Positions 46,401 through 57,995 of a stretch of DNA of 64,000 bases are shown one piece after another. The stretch lies in assembly GCA_030737875.1 (NCBI GenBank), contig CM060920.1, forward strand, positions 477,120,861 through 477,184,860, read 5' to 3'. Origin of the DNA: Allium sativum (taxonomy: Eukaryota; Streptophyta; Magnoliopsida; Asparagales; Amaryllidaceae). The first letter of the stretch is position 1. Each line of letters starts with the position of its first letter. A program made the translations under genes and the position numbers. Under the pieces are notes generated by a model that worked only from the letters and a program-made list of their open reading frames with translations, did no database searches and was not told the origin of the DNA.

Positions 46401-48200
46401 TGCACATGTTCTCTTATAGAATTATAATGTGCATTTCTATCGTTCTAGGGTAAAAATACCTAGTCTAAGAATAAATTCCACATATCCTATTTGTTCAAAA
46501 ATACATTTTCTAGCAATTCAAATTCATAATTTCAAGGATACACATATATTGATAGATTTTGCGCATTTTTGGAGACAAGAGCATAAATTCGGGGCAATAA
46601 ACATTCAAATTTCACAGAATGAAAAATGATGTCATTCTTTGAAAAAAGATTTTATATTTAAAAAAACCGTCTAAACTTCTAAAATAATTTATTTTCAGCG
46701 AATTTGTTAAATTTAACTAAAATATAGCGAATGATAGAAACTTCGTATTTTACAATGAAAATTTTACCTTCGCTATTTTTAATTAGACATATTCCAAATA
46801 TCAGTTTTCATAACTAAATTTGATTGTTAATTTTTACATTAAATTCCCTTTAACTACGTTAACTTTAAATCATTGAAATTTTGTGGTTAACGATTGATTT
46901 AATTTTTTAAATTGAACTAAACACACGCGACCCAATTTCAAATTTTAATTTTCAATGTCAAACCGTTTTATATCGTTTATAGCTATTATTACACGATCGT
47001 CAATTATCGTTTCAATCTAGAATTTATTTATTTCGTAAATCACTCTTAACTTCTAAATGAACAATTTAATTTATTTTTCTCATAATATTATTTTAATTTC
47101 ATTAAAATACTAATTCGATTTAGTGTGAAATGTAAACTACGATTAACTCATTTTTCTTTATATTTGAAACATTAAAGTCGGTTCAATCTTAAGTTTTATA
47201 AAGTCGAAGCTTGTCAATTTTGCTAAGGAATCATAAATTTATATTTTAAGACAAACTTGTTTCAAGTTTAACATAATCTAATAGTTTAAATGTTTAAAAG
47301 TTGGTTGAAATTACAGTACGTTAGAATATACCCAATCCAGTTGACAAAGCTAGGATTTCACTATGATGTCTAGTTATGTCCCAACACCACATGAATTAAT
47401 TATTCATTGAATCCTACCATATCATTAATATATTTAACTGATATAAAAATTCATGAATGGGATGAAGTAGGGTAGGGGATAAGTTGAATAGAGATAGGGA
47501 AATTGAATAGTGATAAAGTTTGACTATATCATTTTACACATCCACCAATGATGTTAAGTCGTTTTACTTTCCTTATTAAAGGTCTTTTTTAACCCTTATC
47601 CAAAAATTAAGTTTCTTAACTGAACATCATTGCAAGGAGGACCACATTTTCATGAATTTGATGCCTATATAATCATGTTAACAGTGTTAGAGCACTTAGA
47701 ATTTAAAATTTACTTGCATATTCCATGAAATTGGCTTGCACATGTATTAATTCCTATAACTGTGTACCATTGTATATAAAAGCAATTTCTCTCTGCAGTC
47801 GTAAAATCAGTTGAGCCGTGGAAGTACAAATTTAAAATTTGGCACATATGCATATGTGCATGGCAGTTGATGTTAATATTTTAAACTATTGTCTAACATT
47901 GCCATTATAATGCAAAAATTGTGCATAACTGCCAGTTTTTAATAATTCATTCGATATATTAATATGTAAAATATAAACATATAGAAAAAAATCGAATTAG
48001 TTGACCAAAATCATTACATCATATTATCATCATCCCCTGAATGGGAGGAGTGGAATAATTAATATTGTCTAATCAACTTAGGCTGATCGAACTTTCAACA
48101 TCAAAACTATAAACATAGTACTATGAGGTTCGAGTTGGAACTAATTGATATACTGTTTTAAATAAATAAACGTTAAATAAAAGATTTTAATATAAGTAAA
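46401..48200. other. AT-rich intergenic DNA, no gene recognised
   Basis: No convincing open frame or element. A perfect 18-bp palindrome, GCACATATGCATATGTGC, is at 47842-47859, about 70 bp after TGTATATAAAAGC (47770-47782), which looks like a TATA box without a visible gene behind it. Confidence 0.5.
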
Positions 48201-48206
48201 TTTATT
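48201..48206 (-). terminator. Possible poly(A) signal for the 48378-48953 gene
   Basis: AATAAA on the minus strand, about 170 bp past the stop codon. Plant signals are loose, so other AT-rich sites nearer the stop may be used instead. Confidence 0.35.
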
Positions 48207-48377
48207 AGCACTGATGGTATAGCTTTCCAACTGCTACAGCATTACAGAAATCCAAATGCATCAAGGGATCGACAAGAAATTAAAGTGAACTCTTTTAAAT
48301 AATAGTGCATAAGAACATAATTATGCACTGCAAATGAGGAATACATTCATAATATAGGATGCCTTGGTAGATGGTTC

Positions 48378-48953
48378 TTAATAATCAAAGTCAACCATTA
48401 TATTGTGTTTAGGGCCAGGAGCAGGGATGTGATGTTTATAGTGATGGTGGGGAGAAGGAGCATCACCATGATGCTTATGATGGTGGTGAGCAGCTGAAGC
48501 TTGGCCACGGTTTTCGTAAGCCATAATCATTTCTTTCGTTATTTCTTCCTTCAAAGCTTCAAGCTCAGGTTGAGTTAGGCCTAGTTGATTTATGTCTAGT
48601 TGTGGCATTTCTTGGTGGTGGTGAGAAGCTGAAGCTTGGCCACGATTTTCATAAGCCATGATCATTTCTTTTGTTATTTCTTCCTTCAAAGCTTCTAGCT
48701 CAGGTTGAGTTAGGTCTAGTTGTGGCATTTCTTGGTGGTAGTGAGCAGCTGAAGCTTGGCCACGGTTTTCGTAAGCCATGATCATTTCTTCCTTCAAAGC
48801 TTCAAGCTCGGGTTGAGTTAGGTCTAGTTGTGGCATTTCTTTCTCACCCTTTTCCATTGATGAAATTCCTATGTCTGAATAACCAAATACTGTAGTGACA
48901 TTTAGTATTGCTGCAGCAAAAACTACCAAAACAAAGCTCTTCAAAAGATCCAT
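48378..48953 (-). CDS. Predicted secreted repeat protein, His/Pro-rich tail, 191 aa
   Basis: A single-exon frame starting at ATG 48953 (MDLLKSFVLVVFAAAIL). An upstream in-frame TTG is not the start. Residues 1-24 look like a signal peptide (hydrophobic core, end near TTVFG). Three direct repeats follow at 39-74, 75-114 and 115-159. Each has EMPQLDLTQPELEALKEE, then MIMAYENRGQASAAHYHQ or a variant. Repeats 2 and 3 carry an extra ITKE, and repeat 3 an extra INQLG. The tail has HHHHKHHGDAPSPHHHYKHH, then IPAPGPKHN (176-184) and IMVDFDY. A TATA box lies about 50 bp upstream. Repeat copies differ mostly at silent or conservative sites and the frame is intact, which supports a real gene. The family was not recognised. 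A precursor of secreted peptides is one inference; a His-rich metal-binding wall protein is another. Confidence 0.75.
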   Translation of the reverse strand: MDLLKSFVLVVFAAAILNVTTVFGYSDIGISSMEKGEKEMPQLDLTQPELEALKEEMIMAYENRGQASAAHYHQEMPQLDLTQPELEALKEEITKEMIMAYENRGQASASHHHQEMPQLDINQLGLTQPELEALKEEITKEMIMAYENRGQASAAHHHHKHHGDAPSPHHHYKHHIPAPGPKHNIMVDFDY

Positions 48954-49001
48954 TTTCAAATTTTTTGTATTTTAGTGTAAGTGATAGTGGTGTTCCTTAT
49001 G

Positions 49002-49009
49002 TATTTATA
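49002..49009 (-). promoter_or_regulatory. TATA box of the secreted repeat protein gene
   Basis: TATAAATA on the minus strand in the context TTGTATAAATACATAAGG, 49-56 bp upstream of the ATG, implying a very short 5' untranslated region of about 20-25 nt. Confidence 0.65.
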
Positions 49010-49759
49010 CAAGTGATCTGGTATATGATACATTCCCCATGTTAGTGACAAACCATAATTGGTAATAATATGCCCCACTTCATACATTAACCATATCAAT
49101 GGTGTTTATTATAAGGATTACGTACCCTTCGTATTAATAATTTGACATTTATTATATTAATAACATTCGGTTACTTTTAGATGTACATTCCTAATATTTT
49201 AACCTCTTCCTATTTTTAAATCGTTGTGGAAAGAATCAAGAGAAATTAATGTATTATGGTTCATGTATTAGCGTAAATACATTGCTTCGAACCTTCGGAA
49301 AATTCAATTGTGGAAAAACAATAAATAGTAATATAAAGTTATTTTAATACATATTTTATTAACATTTTGAAGTTCATGGTCTTAGCTAGTATGTGAACCA
49401 TCAAAAACATATTTTTGGTATGATAATTCTTTCATAGAATGTCAAAATATTTTGTTTAACATATATTTTGATGTAGAAGTTTGCTATGCACGTTTCTAGG
49501 AAGTTGAAAAAATGATAATTTGTTTATTTTAAAATGGTAATACACATATACTTCGTGAATTCAAAATAATTGCTTTTGATAATTATCTATTTGCCTAGTT
49601 CTATTGATAAATTAAAATTTGCTTATTATTTATTAATAAAATATTATACATCGAGTAATACTTGTGCATGCCGTCTCTTTTACAAACTTACCCTTAACTT
49701 TCATCCCTATCCTTTTTCCTTCTCGAAACCTGAGACTCGTATGTATAGAATAGAAAACT
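49010..49759. other. Upstream spacer, no gene recognised
   Basis: AT-rich DNA, presumably including the promoter of the minus-strand gene at its left end. No repeats or frames of note; the 66-codon frame at 49570-49770 has no recognisable features. Confidence 0.5.
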
Positions 49760-49830
49760 ACTGTCACTAAAAGCTTAGATTCAATAAAGCAAACTTCATT
49801 GTTCGACTTGGATTAAACACAAGAACAACA

Positions 49831-50060
49831 ATGGTTCCAACGGTTGGCAACCGTTGGCAAGCCATTGATAGCCGTTGGAATCAATGTTTGTATGGACTTC
49901 AACGGCTGTCAACGCTTTCCAACGCCATCGACGGGCCTTTTCCAATGGCCTCCAACATCTTAGTTGGACACGTAGAAGAAATTGTTGACCAAAAAGCCAT
50001 TGGAAACCATTACAAATAATTGAAATATATCGTTAGAAGATAATGAAAATGAGTAACCTA
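49831..50060. repeat. Subterminal repeats of the CACTA element
   Basis: About ten copies in both orientations of a short motif: TTCCAACGGTTGG, GGCAACCGTTGGCAAG, AGCCGTTGGAA, TTCAACGGCTG, TTTCCAACGCC, TTTTCCAATGGCC, AGCCATTGGAAACC and AGCCGTTGGAAATT. Such clusters near CACTA ends bind transposase. Confidence 0.6.
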
Positions 50061-50479
50061 TAAGCCGTTGGAAATTTGGGTATTTTTTTAGAATTTAGTT
50101 AGCTTACTTCCAACCACTCACAATCTCAAATTTATCATAACAGCTCCATTTCGAGCGTATATACAACAATAACACTCACATATACAAGCAAACATAATAG
50201 TAAACCCACCATACACATACGGTCCAATATACACAACATAAACCAATACATACAACATCCAACAAAACATAATAAACCAACGTCATCCAAACCAACATAA
50301 AGCATCATCCTAAAATAATGTTTAAACCAACATCCAAAGTACCAACAATATATACAATCTATCATAATGTATCAACTGAATCCTCACTCACTCATAGCAT
50401 ATATGTACATAAAAATAAAACGTAATAAACCATATCTCAAATCACTTTACTTTGGAACAACCAAATGAAGAAAACTATA

Positions 50480-50900
50480 TGTACCGGGCTATTAACTCTG
50501 TGAAATGCTAGTTCAGCTGCTTTATCTGTTCTTCACGGTGGTGATCACGTTCCTCAAGTGTGATGATCTATGTTCATAGCTGTGCAATCTCTTCTTTGTC
50601 CTAAGCCCTCTGGTACGCCTTTTGAGATGTCTTAACCTATAAACAAATTTAAATTTTCAGTGTTTCATAATTGCAATTCATGAAAATTCTAGTTTCCTAT
50701 AAATTATCAGAGGAAATATAATACACTTTTACTATAATCTATCACAATGTGCAACCTTTTTGAAAATACAATAGAATAATTATTTTAAAATTTAATGTAA
50801 AATTACCGCTTGGTTCACAAATCTATAACATTTCTTACGGGTCGGTGGATCCATGACAACCTCAAAAATGGTATCCTCCTCATCATCGGTCAACTCGGTT
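50480..50900 (-). pseudogene. CACTA second protein (Ptta-type), C-terminal exons
   Basis: An upstream exon (about 50895-50810) reads ELTDDEEDTIFEVVMDPPTR and KKCYRFVNQA, ending at a GT donor. A downstream exon after TTATAG (about 50637) reads VKTSQKAYQRA, stop, DKEEIAQL, then IITLEERDHHREEQIKQLN. The coiled-coil end is typical of plant En/Spm accessory proteins. Several stops show it is inactive. Confidence 0.5.
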
Positions 50901-50999
50901 CATCCACTGTCCTAGAGGAACTATGCCTATGCTTGCTTAAATCTTTGCTGTTATGCAAAATACAGTTGAATTTAGATATCTTTAATTTGATTAACCTAC

Positions 51000-52315
51000 C
51001 TTAAATTGTAAAAAAAAGCTACTATTGTAATAATGGAAAGGGCGACATTTTCATTTCCATTTCCACCTTTCTTTCACCCTCTTCCTTGCTTCATCTCTTT
51101 TCCATTGCTCTACAATCCTTCTATGCATCTTTCCTTTGATTATGTTTTCTTTCTGCCTGGTCCTACATAGAAGCCCTCAGCGCTAAATCTTATTCCGTCA
51201 TCTCTGATCTAAATCACGTTTTGGGTTTTCCGTCCTTTACTTCCTTTTTGATGATCTACAAGTGCCAGATCTTACGCGGTATGTCAAATTGGCTTAAAAA
51301 CCTGTTTGGCCACACAATTGTTTATTTGATCCCTCATACGATACTGTAAAAGATGATGAGGGTGAGGATATTCCTAGATTGGGTTTGCCGATTGCTTTTC
51401 TAAGATTACTGTGAGTCGGCTTGTTTCGTTGTATGCGTCTTTGGAAGTTTGGGTTTCGGAGTTGTGTCATTGTGCTATTTAAATCTTATTCCATGTGGTG
51501 TGTGTAGTTTTGTTTATATTTGGCAAGTCGTGTCACAATGTGCAACTACCACTTTGCTCAGTGATATTAGTGAAGCAATGCTCTGGATTTGCTGGGTAAG
51601 TGGTGATGTTTCGTTCTTTTTTGTCAAACATCCTTTCCCCGTGTCAATGCTTGATGATACGGTTTATATATGATGGCCTGGTTTTCACTTGGCTGTCGTT
51701 TGTTTCATACGAAGGCTTTGCTTCTTGGTAGTCACCTATGTTTGTAGTTTAGCTGCTTCTCTCATTTTGTGCTTGGGGTGCTTGTTCTGAGTAGTTGGAT
51801 GTGTTGTCTCACTTAGGTGCATCTTCTTCTTTTCAGTAATTGGTGTAGCTTGCTCTCATTTTTTGCTGTTATGGTTTCGGTGTTTTATTATTTTTCCTTC
51901 TTTCTTCTCGCACATTTCTTGCATATGGTTGGTGTTTAGCATGCTTTTCAAGTGAAGGTCATGGGTTTTACCCTGGCTTTTTCTTTCTTTTGTTCTAATT
52001 GGAATTCATGATCCTTTGTAATTCTTAAATGGTGGTCTATGAACTGTGTTGTACTATAGTTAATGTTGGGTTACATGACTTCTTTTTGAAGCTTGTTATT
52101 TTATAGTAGTCTAAACAAAGGGTCTAGCTCCTTATTTGTAAGCTAAGAAAGTTTTAGTGGTCGGTCCACTCTAAAAACCGTGTGTGGTGGATGGTCCACC
52201 TTAAAAATTGCTAAGAGTAGCTAGACATTCTGTCAACCTCCTGTACTGATGTATGTATTATTTGTTATAATAAAAGTGTTACAGACCACTTTAGAAACCG
52301 GTCGGCATTGATAAA
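51000..52315 (+). mobile_element. Foreign insert, retroposon-like 3' end
   Basis: A T-rich stretch that splits the CACTA Ptta remnant. Its right end (52235-52315: GTATTATTTGTTATAATAAAAGTG, here quoted in part as TTATAATAAAAGTG, then ACCACTTTAGAAACCGGTC) resembles the end of the retroposon at 25030-25377. Related modules GGTCGGTCCACTCTAAAAACC (in part GGTCCACTCTAAAAACC) and GATGGTCCACCTTAAAAATT lie at 52157-52205. It may be a LINE 3' part; no coding domain or target duplication was found. Confidence 0.35.
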
Positions 52316-52810
52316 ATAATTTATTTTAATTAACTTATAACATTTAGTTAATTATGTTATACTTGCGTATGCGGTATTTTCTTTCTTATCATGTCCAGTT
52401 GTATAAAATTGAGTCTGAATTGCTTGTTTGACACACTGCATGAGTATGTGTAAACACATCCCAATAAGACACAGGAGCTTCCTGTTGTCGCTCCTGAAAA
52501 ATGCACATATAAATATATATTATATATTGTTATATTATCTATCTTTTAACAACTTATATTATCTATCTTTTAACAACTTAGAACTTAAAATCTTTAACTA
52601 TTTATCTTAATTAATAAATAAATCAAGTAGTCACGGTGATGTTGAAATGACTTAGAACCACTGCGATGTGTGATGGAGTTCTTGCTCCTATTTGCTAAAT
52701 TCTTCCATGGCTTTCTCTATAAATTTTAGTTGAAAAAAATATATTTTGTAGTTCTACTTTATATATTAATTGCATAGAATAATTTAAATTAAATATATAG
52801 TAAATTTACC

Positions 52811-52960
52811 TAAAACTTCTTGTTGCTCCACCAATTGACAAAATCATCCCACACATTAGCGCTTATCCAATTAGGCTTCCTTCTATCTGTTTTTATGTTA
52901 TTCATTCTTTCTTCATAGTTCTTTGCTACTTTTCTATTTCAGTGTCGTTATATGAAGGGA
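52811..52960 (-). pseudogene. CACTA second protein (Ptta/Transposase_24-type), N-terminal exon
   Basis: The minus-strand translation KVAKNYEERMNNIKTDRRKP continues NWISANVWDDFVNWWSNKKF and meets a GT donor at 52810. The KPxWI...VW...W...KF pattern is that of the plant Ptta/En-Spm transposase family (family knowledge). It lies between the TNP2 remnant and the C-terminal exons, as expected for CACTA. Confidence 0.6.
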
Positions 52961-53589
52961 ATATCAACATCTTGAAGGTTCATTGGACCATGCACGTTCG
53001 AGAAAATAAGAGCTATACATTTTTTTATTAATTAATGATGTAAACATGAATTGATATAACGTGTTCTAAATGTGTAAAGTGACATTATATGAATTTTCCT
53101 AATAAATATGGAAGTGTTCTATAAATAACATGATATTATATAAAGTGTTCTATAAATAAGATGGCAATGTGTAGTGTTCTATATATAAATTGACAATGTA
53201 TAAAGTGTTCCTTATAAACATGCATTGATATTTAAATCTACGAAATAAAATATATAACAAATCAGTATACATGACTACATAATGTAATAATTGATATATC
53301 ATACGTACCAAAAAAATCATGCCAAATAGTCTCCTTTACAATATCTGGAATTAACGTCTACTTAGACCAACATGTCATCATCGGCTCATGTATGCCACAA
53401 TATCTAGAGTTAACATCTCAAATGCCTAAATTAATGCATTTGACTCATCATTTATAGGCCCAAAATCAGTTTAATCGTCAATTATTATTATTCTTTTATT
53501 TTCCTCGATATCTACTGTGTAAGGTTGCTTGTCGGGGATATTCCGTCCATTAAATGTAAACCTTGCCTTTGTTTAAAAAGAAGCCAACT

Positions 53590-54005
53590 AATCTATTTTA
53601 TCATTTTTTTAGATATGGGTAAGGAGCATACTAATCTTGAAGAGCTTATTTGGTAAGTACAAAAGAATCGTACTTATAATAATGCAAAGTATGTTTTATT
53701 TCTATAAGATTATGTTTTCGGTGCACATTGATCCCAGAACCTGGAACATTGTTGAACCTGTTGCATTTAAACAAAATTACTTCTTGCGCGGGTCATGTGA
53801 AATATGTCAAGTGCAAAACTTGGGTTAGCATGCCATAAAAATTATTTATATGATCATTTGGATCATCACTACTTTTAAAAACTACACCAGTTTTGTTAGT
53901 TAATTTTTCAGCATCATATACTTTGGTATTAAATTTATATCCATTGACAAAGAATATCGGATTGGTCTTAACTTTCCTTTTTGGTCCCATGGCTAAATAT
54001 TTCAA
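53590..54005 (-). pseudogene. CACTA transposase TNP2, C-terminal DUF4216-like domain
   Basis: The minus-strand translation begins LAMGPKRKVKTNPIFFVNGY and continues KFNTKVYDAEKLTNKTGVVF, FYGMLTQVLHLTYF, a stop, VILFKCNRFNN, INVHRKHNLIEIKHTLHYYK, YDSFVLTK, a stop. This follows the DUF4216 pattern NGYxFxTK...NxGVV...YYGxLxxIxEL.Y...LFxCxWFD...YDPFxLAxQ. The catalytic part of TNP2 upstream is missing. Several in-frame stops mark it as dead. Confidence 0.72.
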
Positions 54006-54010
54006 TCCTT

Positions 54011-57000
54011 CGTATAAAACACAATTTTTATATCTTAAACATAATTAGAAAACCAAGTAGCGAATTCTTAGTCGATATAGTCGTTTGGATGTTGTGATTT
54101 ATAAACACTGCAGTTATAGAACAAATGTTGCACTGTGATCAAGATACATGTGTACACATTTGTATATACGCATGTGTAGATGATATAAATGTATTATGGC
54201 AAATGTAAGTATCATACCTTACAAACATTGCAATTTCACAGAATTTGAAAAGAATATATATGTGTGCTACATGATAATCTCTATTATCCAGTTATACTTC
54301 CACACATTTAATAGTAGGCCGACTGTGTTTTCTTTTTTTTTTCTCTTTTCTTTTTTGAAATAGATAAAGTCGCTTGATAACCGTGTTGATTAATTCCTTC
54401 ATCGTTACGTGTAGCACTTTCAAACGATATGTTCACATGGTCACAAAAATAAGAGAGAAAAAAACAAAGCTTCTTCTTAGATGTATGATTTACAAATAGA
54501 ACCTTCAATTCAAGCTTTGAGTCTCACTTTTTTCTTTAAATGATTTAAGTATCCATTAATAATTATTACAAATTAATTTTTTAAATATTTAGTTAAATCA
54601 ATATTTAATGAACTAAACATTAATATACATTTCAAATGGATACATCCATTTATATTGCATAGGCCCCCGAAGACATGCTTCTATCCATAAGATTGAAAAA
54701 CTTGAAGGAAATGTTTTTTTTTCCAGTTTGCAGAGCAATATAATAAATGTGATTAAAAAAATTAAGAGTATGCTTGAATTACTTTTTAGAAGCTCATCAT
54801 ATATAAAATGCTATTAAAAGAAATAATAAATGAAGAACTGTCAGAGACTACAAAACAAATACATATTTCATCTTCAATTTTTGTAATTTAGTTCTTTTGC
54901 CTTTTTGAATAACCTTTTGGAATTCACTGTACACGAGCATGGCAATATACATATGAGATTTATTTAATGGACATATGGAACAAACGCAATTAAAAATTCA
55001 TTTAACGAACATATTTCTTATTCTACTATAGTTATTTTGTTTTTAACAAATATATTTTCCTTCATTCGTTGTCGTTGTCTTAGCTTTTCCCCATCTATTG
55101 CACGCTATAATTGTCACTGAATGCACTACCTCAGTTTATAGCATTGTTCGTGGCTTTGGCTGACAGAAAAATGATTATGCTGCTGTTCATACATGGGGTA
55201 ACATTTCTTATGTATGGTTCATGAATTTTCATTCCGCTAATTGAATATCTAAGTTTCCATTTTATACCATCCCCCCTCTATTGTACTTATTTGTTATCTA
55301 TAGGAACCCCACATTAAGGCTTAAATAGATGTCAAAATGGGGTTTGATAAAGTAATTTTTCTGAACCGTACTCTATAATCCTTTGTACACGTTTTTAGTT
55401 TTTACCATGGCTATCTATACATACCTAAAAGATAAATTTACTAATTTTTGCACGCTCGGTGATGCATATTATGCTACAGCTAATGACAGATATAATCCAG
55501 TTTTAATCTCTTTATGTTTTTATAGATTATATATGCATGGCATTTTCATTAAAAAAATGATGTTATTAATTTGTGATAATATTGGTATTTTAGCGTGACA
55601 GTCAGACGTGCCATCTACTCTTTCAACATAAATGCGCCGAGTGATCCATTAATTAGAATAGCTATATTTCTTAAAACTTAATAGATTCATTAGTACTATT
55701 ATTAGATGATTTTCTAAAATTGAAGGGAGTTCTGTAAAAACCACTTCTAAGAATATATACCTTTCAATCCATTTTGGAATTTGCATATCTAGAAAAGGGA
55801 GTCTTACATGTCTTAAATGTGTTTACTGACTCTGTTTCCTTTTTCACCTATAATTAATCTTTTGAAGACGTTTATTTTCTATCTTAGTTCATACTGTAAT
55901 TGTGAGATGCCAAATGTATTATTTTCATATGTGGTTAGTACAATAGTCGACCTCATTACATCGAGTCTTACTTGTTTCCAATTTGATTCATCTTTGGTTG
56001 AATTTTTTGAACAATTTTCTCATGTGCTTTGATATAGCATTCTTAGAAAGTATCATGCCACTGGATTTGCACATGACTATAATTTGAAGTTTAAGATCAA
56101 CATTACTAATTTCACATTTTAATGCATCATAAATTAGTATGGCAATATTTTAAATTCTTTGTGTGAAGACAAATTATATTTAAGATGACGAATACTAATC
56201 CAAAATACCATTTTACTTCATGCAGGTTTCCTCTGTTATATAGTTTGTGGGCTGTCATGTTTGTCTTTTTTCCGAGTCTCCTTGTTCCTCTACATTGCTT
56301 AAAATGATCAAGGTATTTTTATCAATTTTAATATATGTTATACCAACAAGTATTGGTATAATTTCCCATAAGGAATCTGTGGGGTTTTGACATTCTTTTG
56401 CAAGTTCTGTGTTTAAAAAATATTATCTTATTTGAGATTCATGTATAAAATGGATTTATCATGTTTATTAGTTTCATTCGTCTTTTTGTGTGGTTTGGGC
56501 TAAACATGCATGTAACAACATGGGCATAAACTAAAATATAACAGAAAATTATTATGTACATTATGGTTTCGTTGTTTTTAAAATTTCAATTCTGTGCTAA
56601 ATATTTTTTATGGTCATTTATACTTTATTAAACCATGATGGCAATATGAATGCCATATAGCACAACTTTTTTGTCACAACTATATCTGCTATTTTAAAAA
56701 TACCCTTTTTTTAGAAATTGACGAACAATTTTATGAGTGGCATACTGCGAGCTTTTTAGTAAAATTACTATCATGAGACTGATGTTGCAAATTTTTGGAG
56801 GAGAGATAACTCTATTGATAAATATCCAAATGACAATACACTTCCTACTAACAATCGTCTTTTGATTGGTTAACCAAAAAATTTGGAACCCTTTTGTTCT
56901 TTATTCCATGGATCTGATGGCTCCGTACATGCTTGTGATGAGGTCTATAAGTTAATGTTATGGACCATAAATTGGTTTAGAGTAGAAAAATTGCTCCAAA

Positions 57001-57760
57001 AAATTGTAGAAATAGACCAATTTTGCTTTGGTAAATTGACCATAATTGTAAGATTTCTTTTTCTTAAGCCTTTGTGCTGCTAGGTTTTAAAGGCAAGACA
57101 CTTACATTGCACTCACCCTTTGAAAATTCTTCCTTAAGCTGGAGAAAAGCTAGTGTGAGTCATCCTTTAATGCGATAGAAGTTCAGTGCACTATTGGTAA
57201 ATCATCATAACTGTTGCTGGTTTTAATACTTGTGACTCATATTACACACCCTGAATTGCCTTTCTTATAACAAGCAGAAGTATCTATATTCTCCCCCTGG
57301 TTTCCTCAGGTTTCAGTCTCAACTCAATGGTTGTTAGTTACTTTTGATATTATGAAACAGTTGACTTCTTATATACAAAAGGTTACTTTTTATGTAACTT
57401 TGTTACTTGAAAAATGGCATGTTGCATCAACGATAATATATGCAGTTGAATAAATGCATGTGTTTTCAAACATGGTTATGATTCTTTGAATTTCTAAGTG
57501 CTTTAAAGTTAGTTTTATTGATATTAGCATGGAGACTTCATTTTTTTAATCACTTAGTTTGTTATACATACACACTTAATTTGACTAATTTATAACACAT
57601 TTTGTATTAGCAGTTAGATGAAATACAGTATTTACCTTAGTTAAACACATTTTGTAAACATATACTAAACTTGCATTATTATAACACTTTAACACATCAG
57701 GATTTGTATATTGTACACAATTTCTAGGGTAAAGTACTAGATCTGTATAACTTAATATTT
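54011..57760. other. AT-rich DNA, no gene recognised
   Basis: Only short frames (60-71 codons) without recognisable features. It probably includes decayed CACTA or other transposon DNA. No tandem repeats, tRNA-like sequences or LTR signatures were noticed. Confidence 0.45.
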
Positions 57761-57768
57761 GTTAGCTT

Positions 57769-57987
57769 CAGGGGCGGAACCAGGAATTCAACAATGTAGG
57801 GGCGAAAAACTTTGGGGGCAAACCTGTGCTCTGTTGTTCGTTGGAAGTACATTGGATGACATGTAAAATCTATAGTCGGTTTCAAGAAAGCAAGGTAATT
57901 ATTCTTGCCTTCCCCTGATACATGGCTGAACTACATTGGGTTGTGGGGGCCATGGCCCCCACTGGCCCCAATGTAGTTCCGCCACTG
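57769..57987. mobile_element. hAT-type MITE, 219 bp, with 8-bp target duplication
   Basis: The terminal inverted repeats are CAGGGGCGGAAC (57769-57780) and GTTCCGCCACTG (57976-57987), matching at 11 of 12 positions. GTTAGCTT is duplicated on both sides (57761-57768 and 57988-57995), the 8-bp duplication typical of hAT elements. It encodes no protein. The right part (57928-57979) is a near-perfect hairpin: GAACTACATTGGG pairs with CCCCAATGTAGTTC around GGGGGCCATGGCCCCC. Confidence 0.92.
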
Positions 57988-57995
57988 GTTAGCTT

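Larger units (their letters stand above)
49760..54010 (-). mobile_element. Degenerate CACTA (En/Spm) DNA transposon
   Basis: Read on the minus strand the order is a TNP2 transposase remnant (54005-53600), a Ptta/En-Spm second protein (52960-52811 and 50900-50480) and a subterminal repeat region (50060-49831) with CCGTTGG and CCAACGG motifs. This is the usual gene order of plant CACTA elements. CACTAAAAGC at 49762 could be the eroded end, but the other end was not found. A foreign stretch (about 51000-52315) separates the two Ptta pieces. All frames are broken. Confidence 0.6.

Noticed and set aside
50135..50365. Membrane-like, Cys/Tyr-rich 76-codon frame
   Set aside because: Low-complexity AT/CA-rich DNA next to CACTA subterminal repeats; there is no conserved pattern and the hydrophobicity follows from base composition.
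54308..54508. Lys-rich 66-codon minus-strand frame
   Set aside because: Starts and ends in poly-purine DNA with no domain; it does not continue the neighbouring TNP2 remnant.
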